A stretch of 64,000 nt of DNA, taken from NCBI GenBank assembly GCA_009917455.1, contig QZDS01000010.1, forward strand, positions 1 to 64,000, read 5' to 3'. Source of the stretch: a bacterium 1xD8-48. Its GTDB lineage: Bacteria; Bacillota; Clostridia; Lachnospirales; Lachnospiraceae. The stretch's first letter is position 1. Every line of letters begins with the position of its first letter. The translations under genes were made by a program, and so were the position numbers. The notes under the pieces are model-generated. The model ran no database searches. It worked only from the letters and a program-made list of their open reading frames with translations, and was not told where the DNA came from. This document shows positions 15,868-23,934 of the stretch, piece by piece.

Positions 15868-16479
15868 ATGAGAAAGGCATGCATTTGTAAAGCAATGAAG
15901 ACATTATATCTTTCAGCTGAAGAATTAAATATGCTGGACGCCCTCCGGAGAAAAAGCGAAGAAACCTATTTTCACAGCAGAAACGTATCGAAGTTGGCCG
16001 TGGCGCTGGGGATTTCCTGCCGGTTGTCATGGGAGGCGATTCAGATACTCAGAATGGGTGGATTACTGCATGATGTGGGAAAACTTAAGGTGCCGTCCGC
16101 TATTTTAAATAAAAAGGGAAGTTTGAATGCGGACGAAATGAGGGAGATGCGCAGGCATTCAGCGTACGGCGAGATGCTTTTAAGGGGAACTGCAGGGGTG
16201 AGAGATGAGTCCGTACTTAATATTGTGCGGCACCATCATGAAAAAATCGGCGGAAAGGGTTACCCCGACGGCTTCCCGGAAAATCATCTTCTGGTGCAAA
16301 TCGTAACGGTAGCCGATATTTATGATGCCTTACGGAGTGACAGGTGCTACAGGAAGGGCTATGACAGGGAAAAAGTCTTTGCCATCTTATATGCCGACAA
16401 CGGAATTAACCGCAGGATTGTTGACAGGCTGTATACCGTTTCAGGCCCGGCACTGCGGAACGCATCGGGATTTGATTAA
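15868..16479 (+). CDS. HD-GYP-type phosphohydrolase domain protein
   Basis: A 203-residue stand-alone HD-GYP-like domain. Metal and signature residues are visible: FHSRN, GLLHDVGK, the following RRHSAYGE, RHHHEKIGGKGYPDGF and VADIYDALRSDR. In related proteins this domain hydrolyses cyclic di-GMP or related nucleotides. There is no sensory or receiver domain, which is unusual since most HD-GYP proteins carry one. The start is uncertain: ATG 15868 or ATG 15895 (MKTLYLSAEELN), neither with a strong ribosome site. No signalling partners lie nearby. Confidence 0.82.
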   Translation: MRKACICKAMKTLYLSAEELNMLDALRRKSEETYFHSRNVSKLAVALGISCRLSWEAIQILRMGGLLHDVGKLKVPSAILNKKGSLNADEMREMRRHSAYGEMLLRGTAGVRDESVLNIVRHHHEKIGGKGYPDGFPENHLLVQIVTVADIYDALRSDRCYRKGYDREKVFAILYADNGINRRIVDRLYTVSGPALRNASGFD

Positions 16480-16738
16480 AATGTATTCTAAATTATACTT
16501 TATAACGAAATTTACGTATTTCCAGGGGTGGCAAAATGATGTGTGCGAAAGATAATTTTGACAGACAGATTGTCAGTCCCCATGTGATTCGACCGGCAAT
16601 TTGGGTAAGCGTCCAACCATAATGAAAAGGAACAATGTCCCGTATGGTTGAGATTTGAATGACTCAGGGTATATTCTCCGTTGCTCCGTTACAAGAAACT
16701 TATTAAAATAAATCAATATAATTGATTAAATATACGCC
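16480..16738 (+). other. Intergenic region before the leuA promoter
   Basis: No gene is supported. One imperfect hairpin is visible, with CAACCATA (about 16615) and TATGGTTG (about 16650) as arms. The stretch is otherwise unremarkable and becomes AT-rich toward the promoter. Confidence 0.4.
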
Positions 16739-16767
16739 TTGCACACATTTTACAGCTATGATAAAAT
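16739..16767 (+). promoter_or_regulatory. Promoter of leuA
   Basis: TTGCAC (16739-16744) and TAAAAT (16762-16767) with 17 bases between. The implied transcript has a 120-base leader that contains a terminator hairpin. Confidence 0.6.
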
Positions 16768-16809
16768 TCATAAGAATTCAATAAAAGACAAAAATGTGAT
16801 GAAAATGCG

Positions 16810-16856
16810 TCCCTGTGAAGTGTCCCTTAAGGGTGCTTTGCGGGGATTTTGTTGTT
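16810..16856 (+). terminator. Attenuator-like terminator in the leuA leader
   Basis: TCCCTGTGAAG (16810-16820) pairs with CTTTGCGGGGA (16836-16846), including G-U wobbles, and encloses a smaller CCCTTAAGGG hairpin; TTTTGTTGTT follows. It lies between the promoter and the gene, so transcription into leuA probably requires read-through. The AAGGGTGCTTTGCG core faintly resembles a T-box antiterminator, but the leader is too short for a normal T-box and no specifier stem is visible. Confidence 0.62.
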
Positions 16857-16898
16857 GCCGCAAGGTATCATATGTCTTAAATTCCTGGAGGAGAAGCT

Positions 16899-18896
16899 AT
16901 GAATGCAGTGGAAAAATACGGAAAATCTTATTTTATGCCGCCGGTAGTTACATATGACTGGGTAAAGAAGGATACGCTTACTGCCGCGCCTATATGGTGC
17001 AGCGTGGATTTAAGAGACGGAAATCAGGCGCTGATTGAGCCTATGGGGCTTGAGGAAAAGCTTGAGTTTTTCAGAATGCTGGTGGAAGTGGGCTTTAAGG
17101 AAATTGAGGTGGGGTTTCCGGCAGCCTCGGATACGGAGTATCAGTTTGTGCGCGCATTGATTGAGAGGGATATGATACCGGATGACGTGACGATTCAGGT
17201 GCTGACCCAGGCTAGGGACCATATTATAAGAAAAACCTTTGAGTCTATAAAGGGCGCTCCCTCGGCGGTGGTGCATCTTTACAATTCCACCTCTGTGGCC
17301 CAGCGGGAGCAGGTGTTTAAGAAGTCCAGGGAAGAGGTAAAGCAGCTTGCAGTGGACGGCGCAAAGCTTCTCTTGGAAATTGCGCAGGAGACGGAAGGGA
17401 ATTTTACCTTTGAATACAGCCCGGAGAGTTTTCCGGGAACGGAGGTGGATTACGCTTTAGAGGTCTGCAATGCGGTACTCGATGTGTGGCAGCCGGATAG
17501 GGAGCATAAGGTAATCATTAACATTCCCACCACGGTGCAGATTGCCATGCCTCACGTGTTTGCCTGTCAGGTGGAATATCTTCACAAGAATTTAAAATAC
17601 AGGGACGCGGTGGTTTTAAGCGTCCATCCTCACAACGACAGGGGCTGCGGTATCAGCGATGCGGAGTTCGGCGTGCTGGCGGGAGCTGACCGTGTGGAGG
17701 GAACGCTTTTCGGAAACGGCGAGAGAACGGGAAATGTGGACATTGTGACACTTGCCATGAATATGGTCTGCCATGGCGTGGAGCCGGGGCTTGATTTCAG
17801 TAATATCAGTAAAATAAGGGAAACCTATGAGCTGCTTACGGGCATGAGGGTTTACGAGAGAGCGCCTTATGCCGGGGATTTGGTGTTTACCGCCTTTTCC
17901 GGTTCCCATCAGGATGCGATTTCAAAGGGAATGACATGGTGGAAGGAGGGCAAAAGCGGCAGGCGCTGGGATGTGCCTTATCTTCCCATTGACCCGGAGG
18001 ATCTGGGGCGCGAGTATGAGTCGGATGTGATTCGTATCAACAGCCAGTCGGGCAAGGGCGGCATTGCCTTTATCTTAAAGCAGAATTTTGGTATTTCCCT
18101 GCCGGATAAGATGAAGGAGGAAGTGGGCTATCTGATGAAAGGTATTTCCGACCAGCGGCATCAGGAGCTTGTCCCCGAGGATGTATACCGGATATTTGAG
18201 GATAATTATATTAACGAGCGGGAGATTTTCGACATTCCCGAGTGTCATTTTAAACAGCAGAAGGACGGTATTACCGCCGAGGTGACCATTGAGCAGAACA
18301 GGGAAAGAAGGGTTATTGAAACGTCGGGCAACGGACGCCTGGACGCCGTAAGCAACGCCGTGAAGCTGTTTTTCGGCATCAGCTACGAGCTTTCCGTTTA
18401 TGAGGAACACGCCGTTTCGAGAGGCTCTTCCTCAAAGGCGGCGGCTTATGTGGGGATTTTATGCAACGGTAAAATGTACTGGGGCGTGGGAATTGACGAG
18501 GATATCATCAAGAGTTCCATTGCCGCGCTGGTTTCCGCGGGAAATAAAATGGCAAAGGGCGAAAATGTAAAGGAAGGCCGTGAGGAGCGGATAATGGATA
18601 TCATGCGTTATATCCAGAATCATTATAAGGACGTGACTCTGGAGGAGCTTGCAGGGCAGTTCCATCTCTCCGCGCCGTATCTTTCCAAATATATCAGAGA
18701 GCATACAGGCGCCACTTTCCAGGATGCGGTGAAAAAGTCCAGAATGAAAAGGGCAAGGGCGCTTTTGAAGGAAACCAATCAGACGGTGGAGAGCATTGCC
18801 GCCAGCGTGGGATATGAGACGGTGGAACACTTTAATCGGCTTTTCAAAAAGACCTACGGCATGACGCCGGTGCAGTTTCGGAGGGAAAATAAATAA
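16899..18896 (+). CDS. leuA: 2-isopropylmalate synthase fused to an AraC-type HTH domain
   Basis: Residues 1-565 are an alpha-isopropylmalate synthase (acetyl-CoA + 2-oxoisovalerate, first committed step of leucine synthesis) of the long LeuA type: catalytic RDGNQ at 39-43, metal-binding HPHND at 243-247, GNGERTGN after it, and the C-terminal LeuA regulatory domain (about 440-560, [18 protein letters not shown]). From M566 to the end, 100 residues form a complete AraC/XylS DNA-binding domain with two HTH motifs: [20 protein letters not shown] and [20 protein letters not shown] ending [14 protein letters not shown]. The reading frame is continuous with no internal start of note. Good AGGAG site before ATG 16899. 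The fusion suggests an enzyme that senses leucine-pathway metabolites and also binds DNA; that role is inferred. Confidence 0.95.
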   Translation: MNAVEKYGKSYFMPPVVTYDWVKKDTLTAAPIWCSVDLRDGNQALIEPMGLEEKLEFFRMLVEVGFKEIEVGFPAASDTEYQFVRALIERDMIPDDVTIQVLTQARDHIIRKTFESIKGAPSAVVHLYNSTSVAQREQVFKKSREEVKQLAVDGAKLLLEIAQETEGNFTFEYSPESFPGTEVDYALEVCNAVLDVWQPDREHKVIINIPTTVQIAMPHVFACQVEYLHKNLKYRDAVVLSVHPHNDRGCGISDAEFGVLAGADRVEGTLFGNGERTGNVDIVTLAMNMVCHGVEPGLDFSNISKIRETYELLTGMRVYERAPYAGDLVFTAFSGSHQDAISKGMTWWKEGKSGRRWDVPYLPIDPEDLGREYESDVIRINSQSGKGGIAFILKQNFGISLPDKMKEEVGYLMKGISDQRHQELVPEDVYRIFEDNYINEREIFDIPECHFKQQKDGITAEVTIEQNRERRVIETSGNGRLDAVSNAVKLFFGISYELSVYEEHAVSRGSSSKAAAYVGILCNGKMYWGVGIDEDIIKSSIAALVSAGNKMAKGENVKEGREERIMDIMRYIQNHYKDVTLEELAGQFHLSAPYLSKYIREHTGATFQDAVKKSRMKRARALLKETNQTVESIAASVGYETVEHFNRLFKKTYGMTPVQFRRENK

Positions 18897-19059
18897 TAAA
18901 ATGGCCAAAACAAACGCTGCCGCGCTTTGCAGGCCGTTGCTGTAATGAAGTCAGGGTAAAGGGCGCTGCTGCTCCGGTACGGGTATGTATCGGGGCGGGA
19001 GTGCTTTTTATATTACCGGAATCAGAAAATTTGTTTTCATAATGCAGAGGAATACAGGG

Positions 19060-19094
19060 TTGACAAATCAGTCTATATAATATAGACTGATAAT
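19060..19094 (+). promoter_or_regulatory. Promoter with perfect palindromic operator for the BlaI/M56 pair
   Basis: TTGACA at 19060-19065 is followed directly by a perfect palindrome at 19068-19090 (11-base arms around one central base, core GTCTATAT/ATATAGAC). The palindrome covers the spacer and -10 area, so a bound repressor would block RNA polymerase. The exact -10 box is ambiguous. BlaI/MecI regulators bind palindromes of this kind in front of their own gene. Confidence 0.7.
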
Positions 19095-19099
19095 ATAGT

Positions 19100-19124
19100 T
19101 CGGGTCTATGAAAAGTAGACCCGA
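19100..19124 (+). promoter_or_regulatory. Second GTCTA/TAGAC inverted repeat
   Basis: TCGGGTCTA and TAGACCCGA form a perfect 9-bp inverted repeat around TGAAAAG, and share the GTCTA...TAGAC core with the operator just upstream. It may be a second BlaI site or a 5'-leader hairpin. Confidence 0.5.
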
Positions 19125-19221
19125 AGGCTGGCGGTTGGAAGATGCGGTGGAACGTCTGCTGGTATTTACGGGGCCGCAGTTCCGGTAACAGGGTGATAAA
19201 TGCATAGAGGAGAGATTTGAT

Positions 19222-19587
19222 ATGGGCGATTATAAGCTGGCGGACGCCGAGGAGAGGTTTGCGGAAATCATATGGGACAGGGAGCCGCTTGGCTCGCCGG
19301 AGCTGGTGAAAATCTGTGAAAAGGAAATGAACTGGAAGAAGTCAACTACATACACAGTTCTGAAAAAGCTTTGCGACAGAGGAATTTTCAAAAATGAAAA
19401 CGCGGTGGTGTCGGCACAAATGAGCAGGGAAGAATTTTACGGCGCTCAGAGCCGGAAGTATGTGGAGGATGTGTTTGCAGGCTCTCTGCCGAAGTTTCTG
19501 ACTGCTTTTTGCAGAGGAAGGAGGCTTTCTTCAAAGGAAGCGGAGGAGATGCAGAGATTTATTGACGAGTACCGGGAGGACAGGTAA
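19222..19587 (+). CDS. BlaI/MecI/CopY family repressor
   Basis: A 121-residue winged-helix repressor: residues 5-70 show the family pattern (LADAEERFAEIIWDREPLGS, WKKSTTYTVLKKLCDRGIF), with a C-terminal dimerisation helix region. In the bla/mec systems the partner membrane protease cleaves or inactivates such a repressor on signal. Here the partner is the next gene, 11 bases downstream. Ribosome site AGGAGAG. Autoregulation through the palindromes upstream is inferred. The physiological signal is probably cell-wall related. Confidence 0.9.
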   Translation: MGDYKLADAEERFAEIIWDREPLGSPELVKICEKEMNWKKSTTYTVLKKLCDRGIFKNENAVVSAQMSREEFYGAQSRKYVEDVFAGSLPKFLTAFCRGRRLSSKEAEEMQRFIDEYREDR

Positions 19588-19598
19588 GGAGGAAGCGC

Positions 19599-21365
19599 AT
19601 GACGGAAATATTTGTAACTGTTTTAAATATGAGTATTATGGTGTCTGTTGTGATTGTCATGGTAATTTTTCTGCGATTGCTCCTGAAAAAGATGCCCGCA
19701 ATTTTTTCCTGCTTTTTGTGGCTGGCGGTGTTTGCACGGCTTTTAATTCCCTTTTCACTGGAGGCGGACTGGGGAATCATTCCTTCGGCGCGGCTTTCCG
19801 GGATGGGGGCAGACGGATTTGGCGCGGCCGCGGCTTATGGGGGCGGCGCACTGCCTGGCGGAGAGGATTTTTCAGGGAAAGGAGACATATCGGATTCCGG
19901 GGCTTTTTTGGGGAATGAAAATATGACAGACGGTACTGTAGTCACGGAAAACAGGGGAATGTCAGAAGATATTGCTTCTCCGGAAAATGGGAGTTTATTC
20001 GGTCTGCCGGTTTTCGGCGGGGAAGAAAAATCGCTGACAACGGGGCTTGCGCTGCTGTGGATTACCGGCTTTGGCCTTTTGCTTTTTTATGGAATATTCA
20101 GCTATATCCGTTTTATGAAAATTCTTTCAGAAGGCACAAAGGGCAAAAACGGGCAGGGAAAGCAGGGCAGTGAATGTGCTATGGAGGGAAAGTACAGGAT
20201 TGTGATTTCGGAGAGCATCAGAGCGCCCTTTGTGGCAGGTTTTCTAAAGCCGGTAATTTATCTTCCCCGGGGGCTTGACAAGGTACAGTCAGACATGGTG
20301 TGCATGCATGAAAAGGTGCACATTGCGCGGCGGGACTATCTGATAAAGCCTGTCGCCTGTCTGGCGGTGTGCCTTCACTGGTTTAATCCTTTCGTCTGGC
20401 TGGCTTTCCACCTTATGGAGGAAGATATGGAGGTATCCTGTGACGAGGCGGTTCTTAAAAGGCTGGGAAATGACGACAACAAGGTTTATGCGCGCACGCT
20501 GCTTGCCCTTTCCCGGGAATACAGCTGGAAATCCGGCTGCCCGATTGCATTCGGGGAAAACAGTGTGAAAGCCAGGATTAAGAATGCGGTCAGATATAAG
20601 AAGGTAAAGCCCTGGGCGGCTGCCTTGAGCGGGGCGGTGATTCTGGCGGCAGCGGCGCTGATTTTTGTCAACAGCAAGTGGAAGCTGGTTATCACGCTGA
20701 CCGACAGGGAACCGGTGCAGGATACGCTGGGGGCAGAAGCCGTCACAGAAAGGCAGGGCGTTCCGGGAACGGACAGCAATACGGAAGCAGACCATATTTA
20801 CAGCGGCGAAAATCCTGGGGAGCAGGAGGCCGGGGAGGAAGTGATTTATCTGCCGGAGGAAAAAATCACCCACGTAAAGCCGATACCTATGGAGGATGGG
20901 ACTGTAACGGCGCAGTCAGGCGAGGTGCAGGACGACTATGCGGTTTTGCTTCGAAGCAGTGAAGGCGTACACGATATGGCAGCTCTGAAATATGTTTACC
21001 CGCTTACCTATGAGAGAATCTCAGATGACTACGGCATCCGTACTCATCCGGTGACGGGGAGGAAGAAGTTTCACAGCGGTATGGATTTTGCGGCGGAGCG
21101 GGGAACGCCTGTAAAAGCGGCGGCCGCCGGATATGTGTATGAGACAGGGACGGATGCGGCATGCGGAAATTATGTGATTATTCAGCACGGCAACGGAGAC
21201 ATGACCTATTATGCAAACTGTGCGGAGATTCTTGTGGAAACAGGGGCGGAAGTGGAACAGGGCGGGCAGATTGCCACAGTGGGGAGCACGGGCAGGAGTA
21301 CAGGCCCGCATCTGCATTACGCTCTCAGCAGAAACGGGGAGTTTGTGAAGCCGGAATTTTCCTGA
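19599..21365 (+). CDS. M56/M23 fusion metallopeptidase (BlaR1-like sensor with endopeptidase domain)
   Basis: A 588-residue membrane protein. The first part is a BlaR1/MecR1-type M56 protease: transmembrane helices at about 5-28, 36-52 and 148-170, zinc motif HEKVH at 237-241, EEDMEVSCDEAV after it, and another helix at about 340-360. The extracellular C terminus is not a penicillin-binding sensor but an M23 (LytM/lysostaphin-type) domain with all expected ligands: HSGMD (H492, D496) and HLH (H571, H573). It may both sense and cut peptidoglycan, with the M56 site acting on the BlaI repressor encoded upstream. Both active sites look intact. Domain calls are secure; the signalling logic is inferred. 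Confidence 0.9.
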   Translation: MTEIFVTVLNMSIMVSVVIVMVIFLRLLLKKMPAIFSCFLWLAVFARLLIPFSLEADWGIIPSARLSGMGADGFGAAAAYGGGALPGGEDFSGKGDISDSGAFLGNENMTDGTVVTENRGMSEDIASPENGSLFGLPVFGGEEKSLTTGLALLWITGFGLLLFYGIFSYIRFMKILSEGTKGKNGQGKQGSECAMEGKYRIVISESIRAPFVAGFLKPVIYLPRGLDKVQSDMVCMHEKVHIARRDYLIKPVACLAVCLHWFNPFVWLAFHLMEEDMEVSCDEAVLKRLGNDDNKVYARTLLALSREYSWKSGCPIAFGENSVKARIKNAVRYKKVKPWAAALSGAVILAAAALIFVNSKWKLVITLTDREPVQDTLGAEAVTERQGVPGTDSNTEADHIYSGENPGEQEAGEEVIYLPEEKITHVKPIPMEDGTVTAQSGEVQDDYAVLLRSSEGVHDMAALKYVYPLTYERISDDYGIRTHPVTGRKKFHSGMDFAAERGTPVKAAAAGYVYETGTDAACGNYVIIQHGNGDMTYYANCAEILVETGAEVEQGGQIATVGSTGRSTGPHLHYALSRNGEFVKPEFS

Positions 21366-21390
21366 ATGTAACAGTTCCGCCATTTTCTAC

Positions 21391-21419
21391 TTGAAAAATT
21401 CTTCCATATCCACTACAAT
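21391..21419 (+). promoter_or_regulatory. Promoter of the 37-residue membrane protein
   Basis: TTGAAA (21391-21396) and TACAAT (21414-21419) with 17 bases between, 75 bases before the small ORF. Confidence 0.62.
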
Positions 21420-21493
21420 AAATATAGCCTTAAGTTTACCGTGCGGTCAGGCTTGAAGGCGCAAATGCAGGATTATCAAAGGAGATACGGAAA

Positions 21494-21607
21494 ATGGGAT
21501 TTATGTTGTTAGCCGGCGGATTTTTAGTAATTATTTTTGCAGTAGTGGTATCAGTAGTGTCTTCTGTGGTTTCTGCCGTGGCGGCGGACCAGGATATAGA
21601 AGATTAA
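21494..21607 (+). CDS. 37-residue small membrane protein
   Basis: A short ORF with its own promoter, a strong AAAGGAGA ribosome site 7 bases before the ATG and a terminator just after it. Residues 3-30 form one hydrophobic helix (LLAGGFLVIIFAVVVSVVSS), followed by an acidic tail DQDIED. It is not homologous to anything I recognise. Position between the M56/M23 sensor and a zinc-ribbon membrane protein does not reveal a role. The complete set of expression signals makes it likely real. Confidence 0.65.
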   Translation: MGFMLLAGGFLVIIFAVVVSVVSSVVSAVAADQDIED

Positions 21608-21650
21608 AAAGAGATAACAGTTAAAACGTGTGCCCGGCTGGCACACAGGA

Positions 21651-21682
21651 AAAGAACCGGATTTTGCACCGGTTCTTTTTTT
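21651..21682 (+). terminator. Terminator after the small membrane protein
   Basis: Stem AAAGAACCGG/CCGGTTCTTT with an 8-base loop, followed by T7. A second perfect hairpin GTGTGCC-CGGCT-GGCACAC sits just before it at 21628-21646. Confidence 0.88.
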
Positions 21683-21837
21683 AGAAATAATTTATAATCA
21701 TTTATATTGCGTTAATTGATTTATGACAAAGAAAGAAGTAGGATAGAAGTCGGAGCCGCAGCATTTGGCAGGCGTATATGCGGATAAGTACAAACGCCCC
21801 TTGCAGGCAGGATTAAATTTAGAAAGGCGCGAATGTT

Positions 21838-22230
21838 ATGAAAGAAAAGTTTTACCGGTTTATGCAGGGAAGATACGGGAACGACCAGTTTAACCGTTTT
21901 CTTATGATTCTGGTTCTGGTATGTTTTGCTCTGTCCCTGATTGGAATAAGGCTTTTTTATGCACTTGGAATTATCTGTCTTGTGTATGCCTATTTCAGAA
22001 TGCTTTCCAGAAATATTTATAAACGGAGAATGGAGAATACCTCATATCTGAAATACGAATATAAAGTCAGACAGTTTTTTTCCACGTGGAAGCGGGATAT
22101 GCGCCAGAGGAAAACTCATCATATATACAGGTGTCCTTCCTGCCGTCAGAAAATCAGGATTCCCAGAGGCAAGGGAAAAATTGAAATCAGATGCCCCAAA
22201 TGCGGTCAGACCTTTATTAAGAAGAGCTAA
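21838..22230 (+). CDS. Membrane protein with C-terminal zinc ribbon
   Basis: A 130-residue protein with two close transmembrane helices at about residues 20-50 (FLMILVLVCFALSLIGIRLF, then LGIICLVYAYF), a basic middle, and a CPSC...CPKC zinc ribbon at about 100-125. The function is unknown. It lies 14 bases upstream of the DUF5685 gene and likely shares its transcript with that gene and the DnaJ gene, so a role in membrane protein quality control is possible but only inferred. Confidence 0.7.
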   Translation: MKEKFYRFMQGRYGNDQFNRFLMILVLVCFALSLIGIRLFYALGIICLVYAYFRMLSRNIYKRRMENTSYLKYEYKVRQFFSTWKRDMRQRKTHHIYRCPSCRQKIRIPRGKGKIEIRCPKCGQTFIKKS

Positions 22231-22244
22231 AACAGGAGAATGCT

Positions 22245-23123
22245 ATGTTCGGATACGTCATTGTTAATAAGGGGGATATGAAATTTAAGGAGTTTGACGT
22301 CTATCAGTCCTATTACTGCGGGCTGTGCCAGGCTTTGCGGAAAAGGTACGGGAAGGCGGGGCAGATGAGCCTGTCCTACGATATGACTTTTCTTGCCATG
22401 CTTCTTGGCAGTCTTTATGAACCGGAGACAAGGACGGAGAATATAAAATGCATTGTTCATCCTTTTGGAAAGCATGTGGCCAGAAGCAATGAGTTTTCTT
22501 TATATGCGGCAGATATGAATCTGCTTTTTACTTATTATAAATGCCGCGACGACTGGGCGGACGAGCGAAAAATGAGCCGTCTGGCCTACGGAAAACTTTT
22601 GAAAAAGGCATACCGGAGAGTCTGCTGCCGCTACGGTGAGAAGGCAAGGCGAATTGACGGCCTGATGAGGGTGATTTCCCAGGAGGAGAGAAAGCAGAAT
22701 CAGGACGTGGATTATATGGCCGGGCTTTTCGGCGAAATCATGGGCGAAATTATGGCGGTTCGAAAGGATGAATGGCAGGATAACCTTAGGGCTATGGGGA
22801 ACCATCTGGGGAAATTTATTTATCTCATGGACGCCTATGAGGATATTGAGGAGGATATCAGGCAAAACAGATATAATCCTCTGATTAAAAGATATGAAAA
22901 TCCCGATTTTGAGGAAGAGATTAAAACAATTCTTACAATGATTATGGCGAACTGCTGTAAGGAATTTGAAAAGCTTCCCGTTATTGACAACGTGGAGATT
23001 TTAAGGAATATCCTTTATTCGGGAATCTGGTATCGCTACGAAATGGTAAGTAAAAAACGGGAAGAGAAACTGGCAGGTCTGACGAATGGCAGACAGGGGG
23101 TAAAAAATGCGGGACCCATATGA
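22245..23123 (+). CDS. DUF5685 family protein
   Basis: A 292-residue protein beginning [20 protein letters not shown] and containing the family's [14 protein letters not shown] segment with a CxxC pair, a conserved CIVHPFG, and a C-terminal helical part with [19 protein letters not shown], which resembles the Asp-rich helices of isoprenoid-synthase-like folds. The biochemical role is unknown. Its last 17 bases overlap the DnaJ gene, so the two are probably translationally coupled. Confidence 0.85.
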   Translation: MFGYVIVNKGDMKFKEFDVYQSYYCGLCQALRKRYGKAGQMSLSYDMTFLAMLLGSLYEPETRTENIKCIVHPFGKHVARSNEFSLYAADMNLLFTYYKCRDDWADERKMSRLAYGKLLKKAYRRVCCRYGEKARRIDGLMRVISQEERKQNQDVDYMAGLFGEIMGEIMAVRKDEWQDNLRAMGNHLGKFIYLMDAYEDIEEDIRQNRYNPLIKRYENPDFEEEIKTILTMIMANCCKEFEKLPVIDNVEILRNILYSGIWYRYEMVSKKREEKLAGLTNGRQGVKNAGPI

Positions 23124-23844
23124 AGTGCTGGGCGTTTCAAGGAACGCAACAGAGGAGGAAATCAAAAAATCATACAAGGCGCTCAGCAGAAAGTATCATC
23201 CTGATGCGAATATTAATAATCCGCATAAAGAAGAGGCTGAGGAGAAGTTCAAGGAAATACAGCAGGCTTACCAGCAGGTGATGAAGGAAAGAACGGAAGG
23301 CTACAGCTATCAGGGCGGCGGAAGAAGCACAGGAGGCGGCGAATACGGCGGATTTGGAGGTTTTGACGGCTGGGATTTCGGAGGCTTTGGCGGATTCGGA
23401 GGTTTCGGCGGCTCCTATGGGAGCGGAGGCGGAACCACCGGCTACGAGGAGGACGGACATCTGCGGGCAGCCGGAAACTATATCAGAAACGGATATTATA
23501 AGGAAGCGAGAACTGTCCTTGATGGCATGGAGGAAAGCGGGAGAAATGCCAGGTGGTATTATTACAGCGCATTGGCCCATGCCGGGCTGGGCAATCAGGT
23601 GTCGGCCTTAGAGCACGCCAGAAGGGCGGCGGCCTTAGAGCCCGATAACCGGGACTACAACAATCTGGTGTACCAGTTTGAAAACGGCGGAACCTGGTAC
23701 CGCCAGAGGCAGAGAACCTACAGCCAGCCCTATATGAGCGGCGACGGCCTCTGCATGAAGCTCTGCATCGCCAATCTGATTTGCAATATCTGCTGCGGAG
23801 GCGGCGGACTGTGCTGCGGGGGGATTCCCTATTACAGGTATTAA
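23107..23844 (+). CDS. DnaJ domain protein with TPR-like region and Cys-rich tail
   Basis: A 245-residue J-domain co-chaperone-like protein. The J domain occupies residues 1-62 with HPD at 31-33, enough to stimulate an Hsp70. A Gly/Phe/Tyr-rich linker follows (about 70-112), then a helical TPR-like stretch ([38 protein letters not shown]). The C terminus is Cys-rich ([20 protein letters not shown]) and may bind metal or a membrane. It lacks the zinc-finger and substrate domains of the housekeeping DnaJ, so it is a specialised J protein, probably for the DUF5685 or zinc-ribbon partner. Confidence 0.88.
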   Translation: MRDPYEVLGVSRNATEEEIKKSYKALSRKYHPDANINNPHKEEAEEKFKEIQQAYQQVMKERTEGYSYQGGGRSTGGGEYGGFGGFDGWDFGGFGGFGGFGGSYGSGGGTTGYEEDGHLRAAGNYIRNGYYKEARTVLDGMEESGRNARWYYYSALAHAGLGNQVSALEHARRAAALEPDNRDYNNLVYQFENGGTWYRQRQRTYSQPYMSGDGLCMKLCIANLICNICCGGGGLCCGGIPYYRY

Positions 23845-23878
23845 CCGCCCAATAACGCCGCCCTATTAATACAAAGCA

Positions 23879-23913
23879 GCCATGCCGGCGGCATTTTGTG
23901 ACGCCGGCATGGC
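23879..23913. terminator. Strong hairpin between convergent genes
   Basis: A perfect 12-bp inverted repeat GCCATGCCGGCG/CGCCGGCATGGC with an 11-base loop, between the DnaJ gene and the convergent minus-strand gene. Neither side has a long T run, so it is a weak or mixed terminator. Confidence 0.55.
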
Positions 23914-23934
23914 CTGAAGCTATCTTAAATCCGG

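Noticed and set aside
14597-16479. Integrated island at tRNA-Arg
   Set aside because: No integrase and no duplicate of the tRNA 3' end is visible within the window, so only gene gain is suggested and no defined island is claimed.
16810-16850. T-box-like AAGGGTG...GCG sequence in the leuA leader
   Set aside because: The implied leader is only about 120 nt, no specifier stem or AG bulge is visible and the match to the T-box core is partial.
23340-23450. Tandem repeat array in the DnaJ gene
   Set aside because: It is in-frame Gly/Phe-rich linker coding sequence, normal for J proteins, and not a CRISPR or VNTR with unit spacing.
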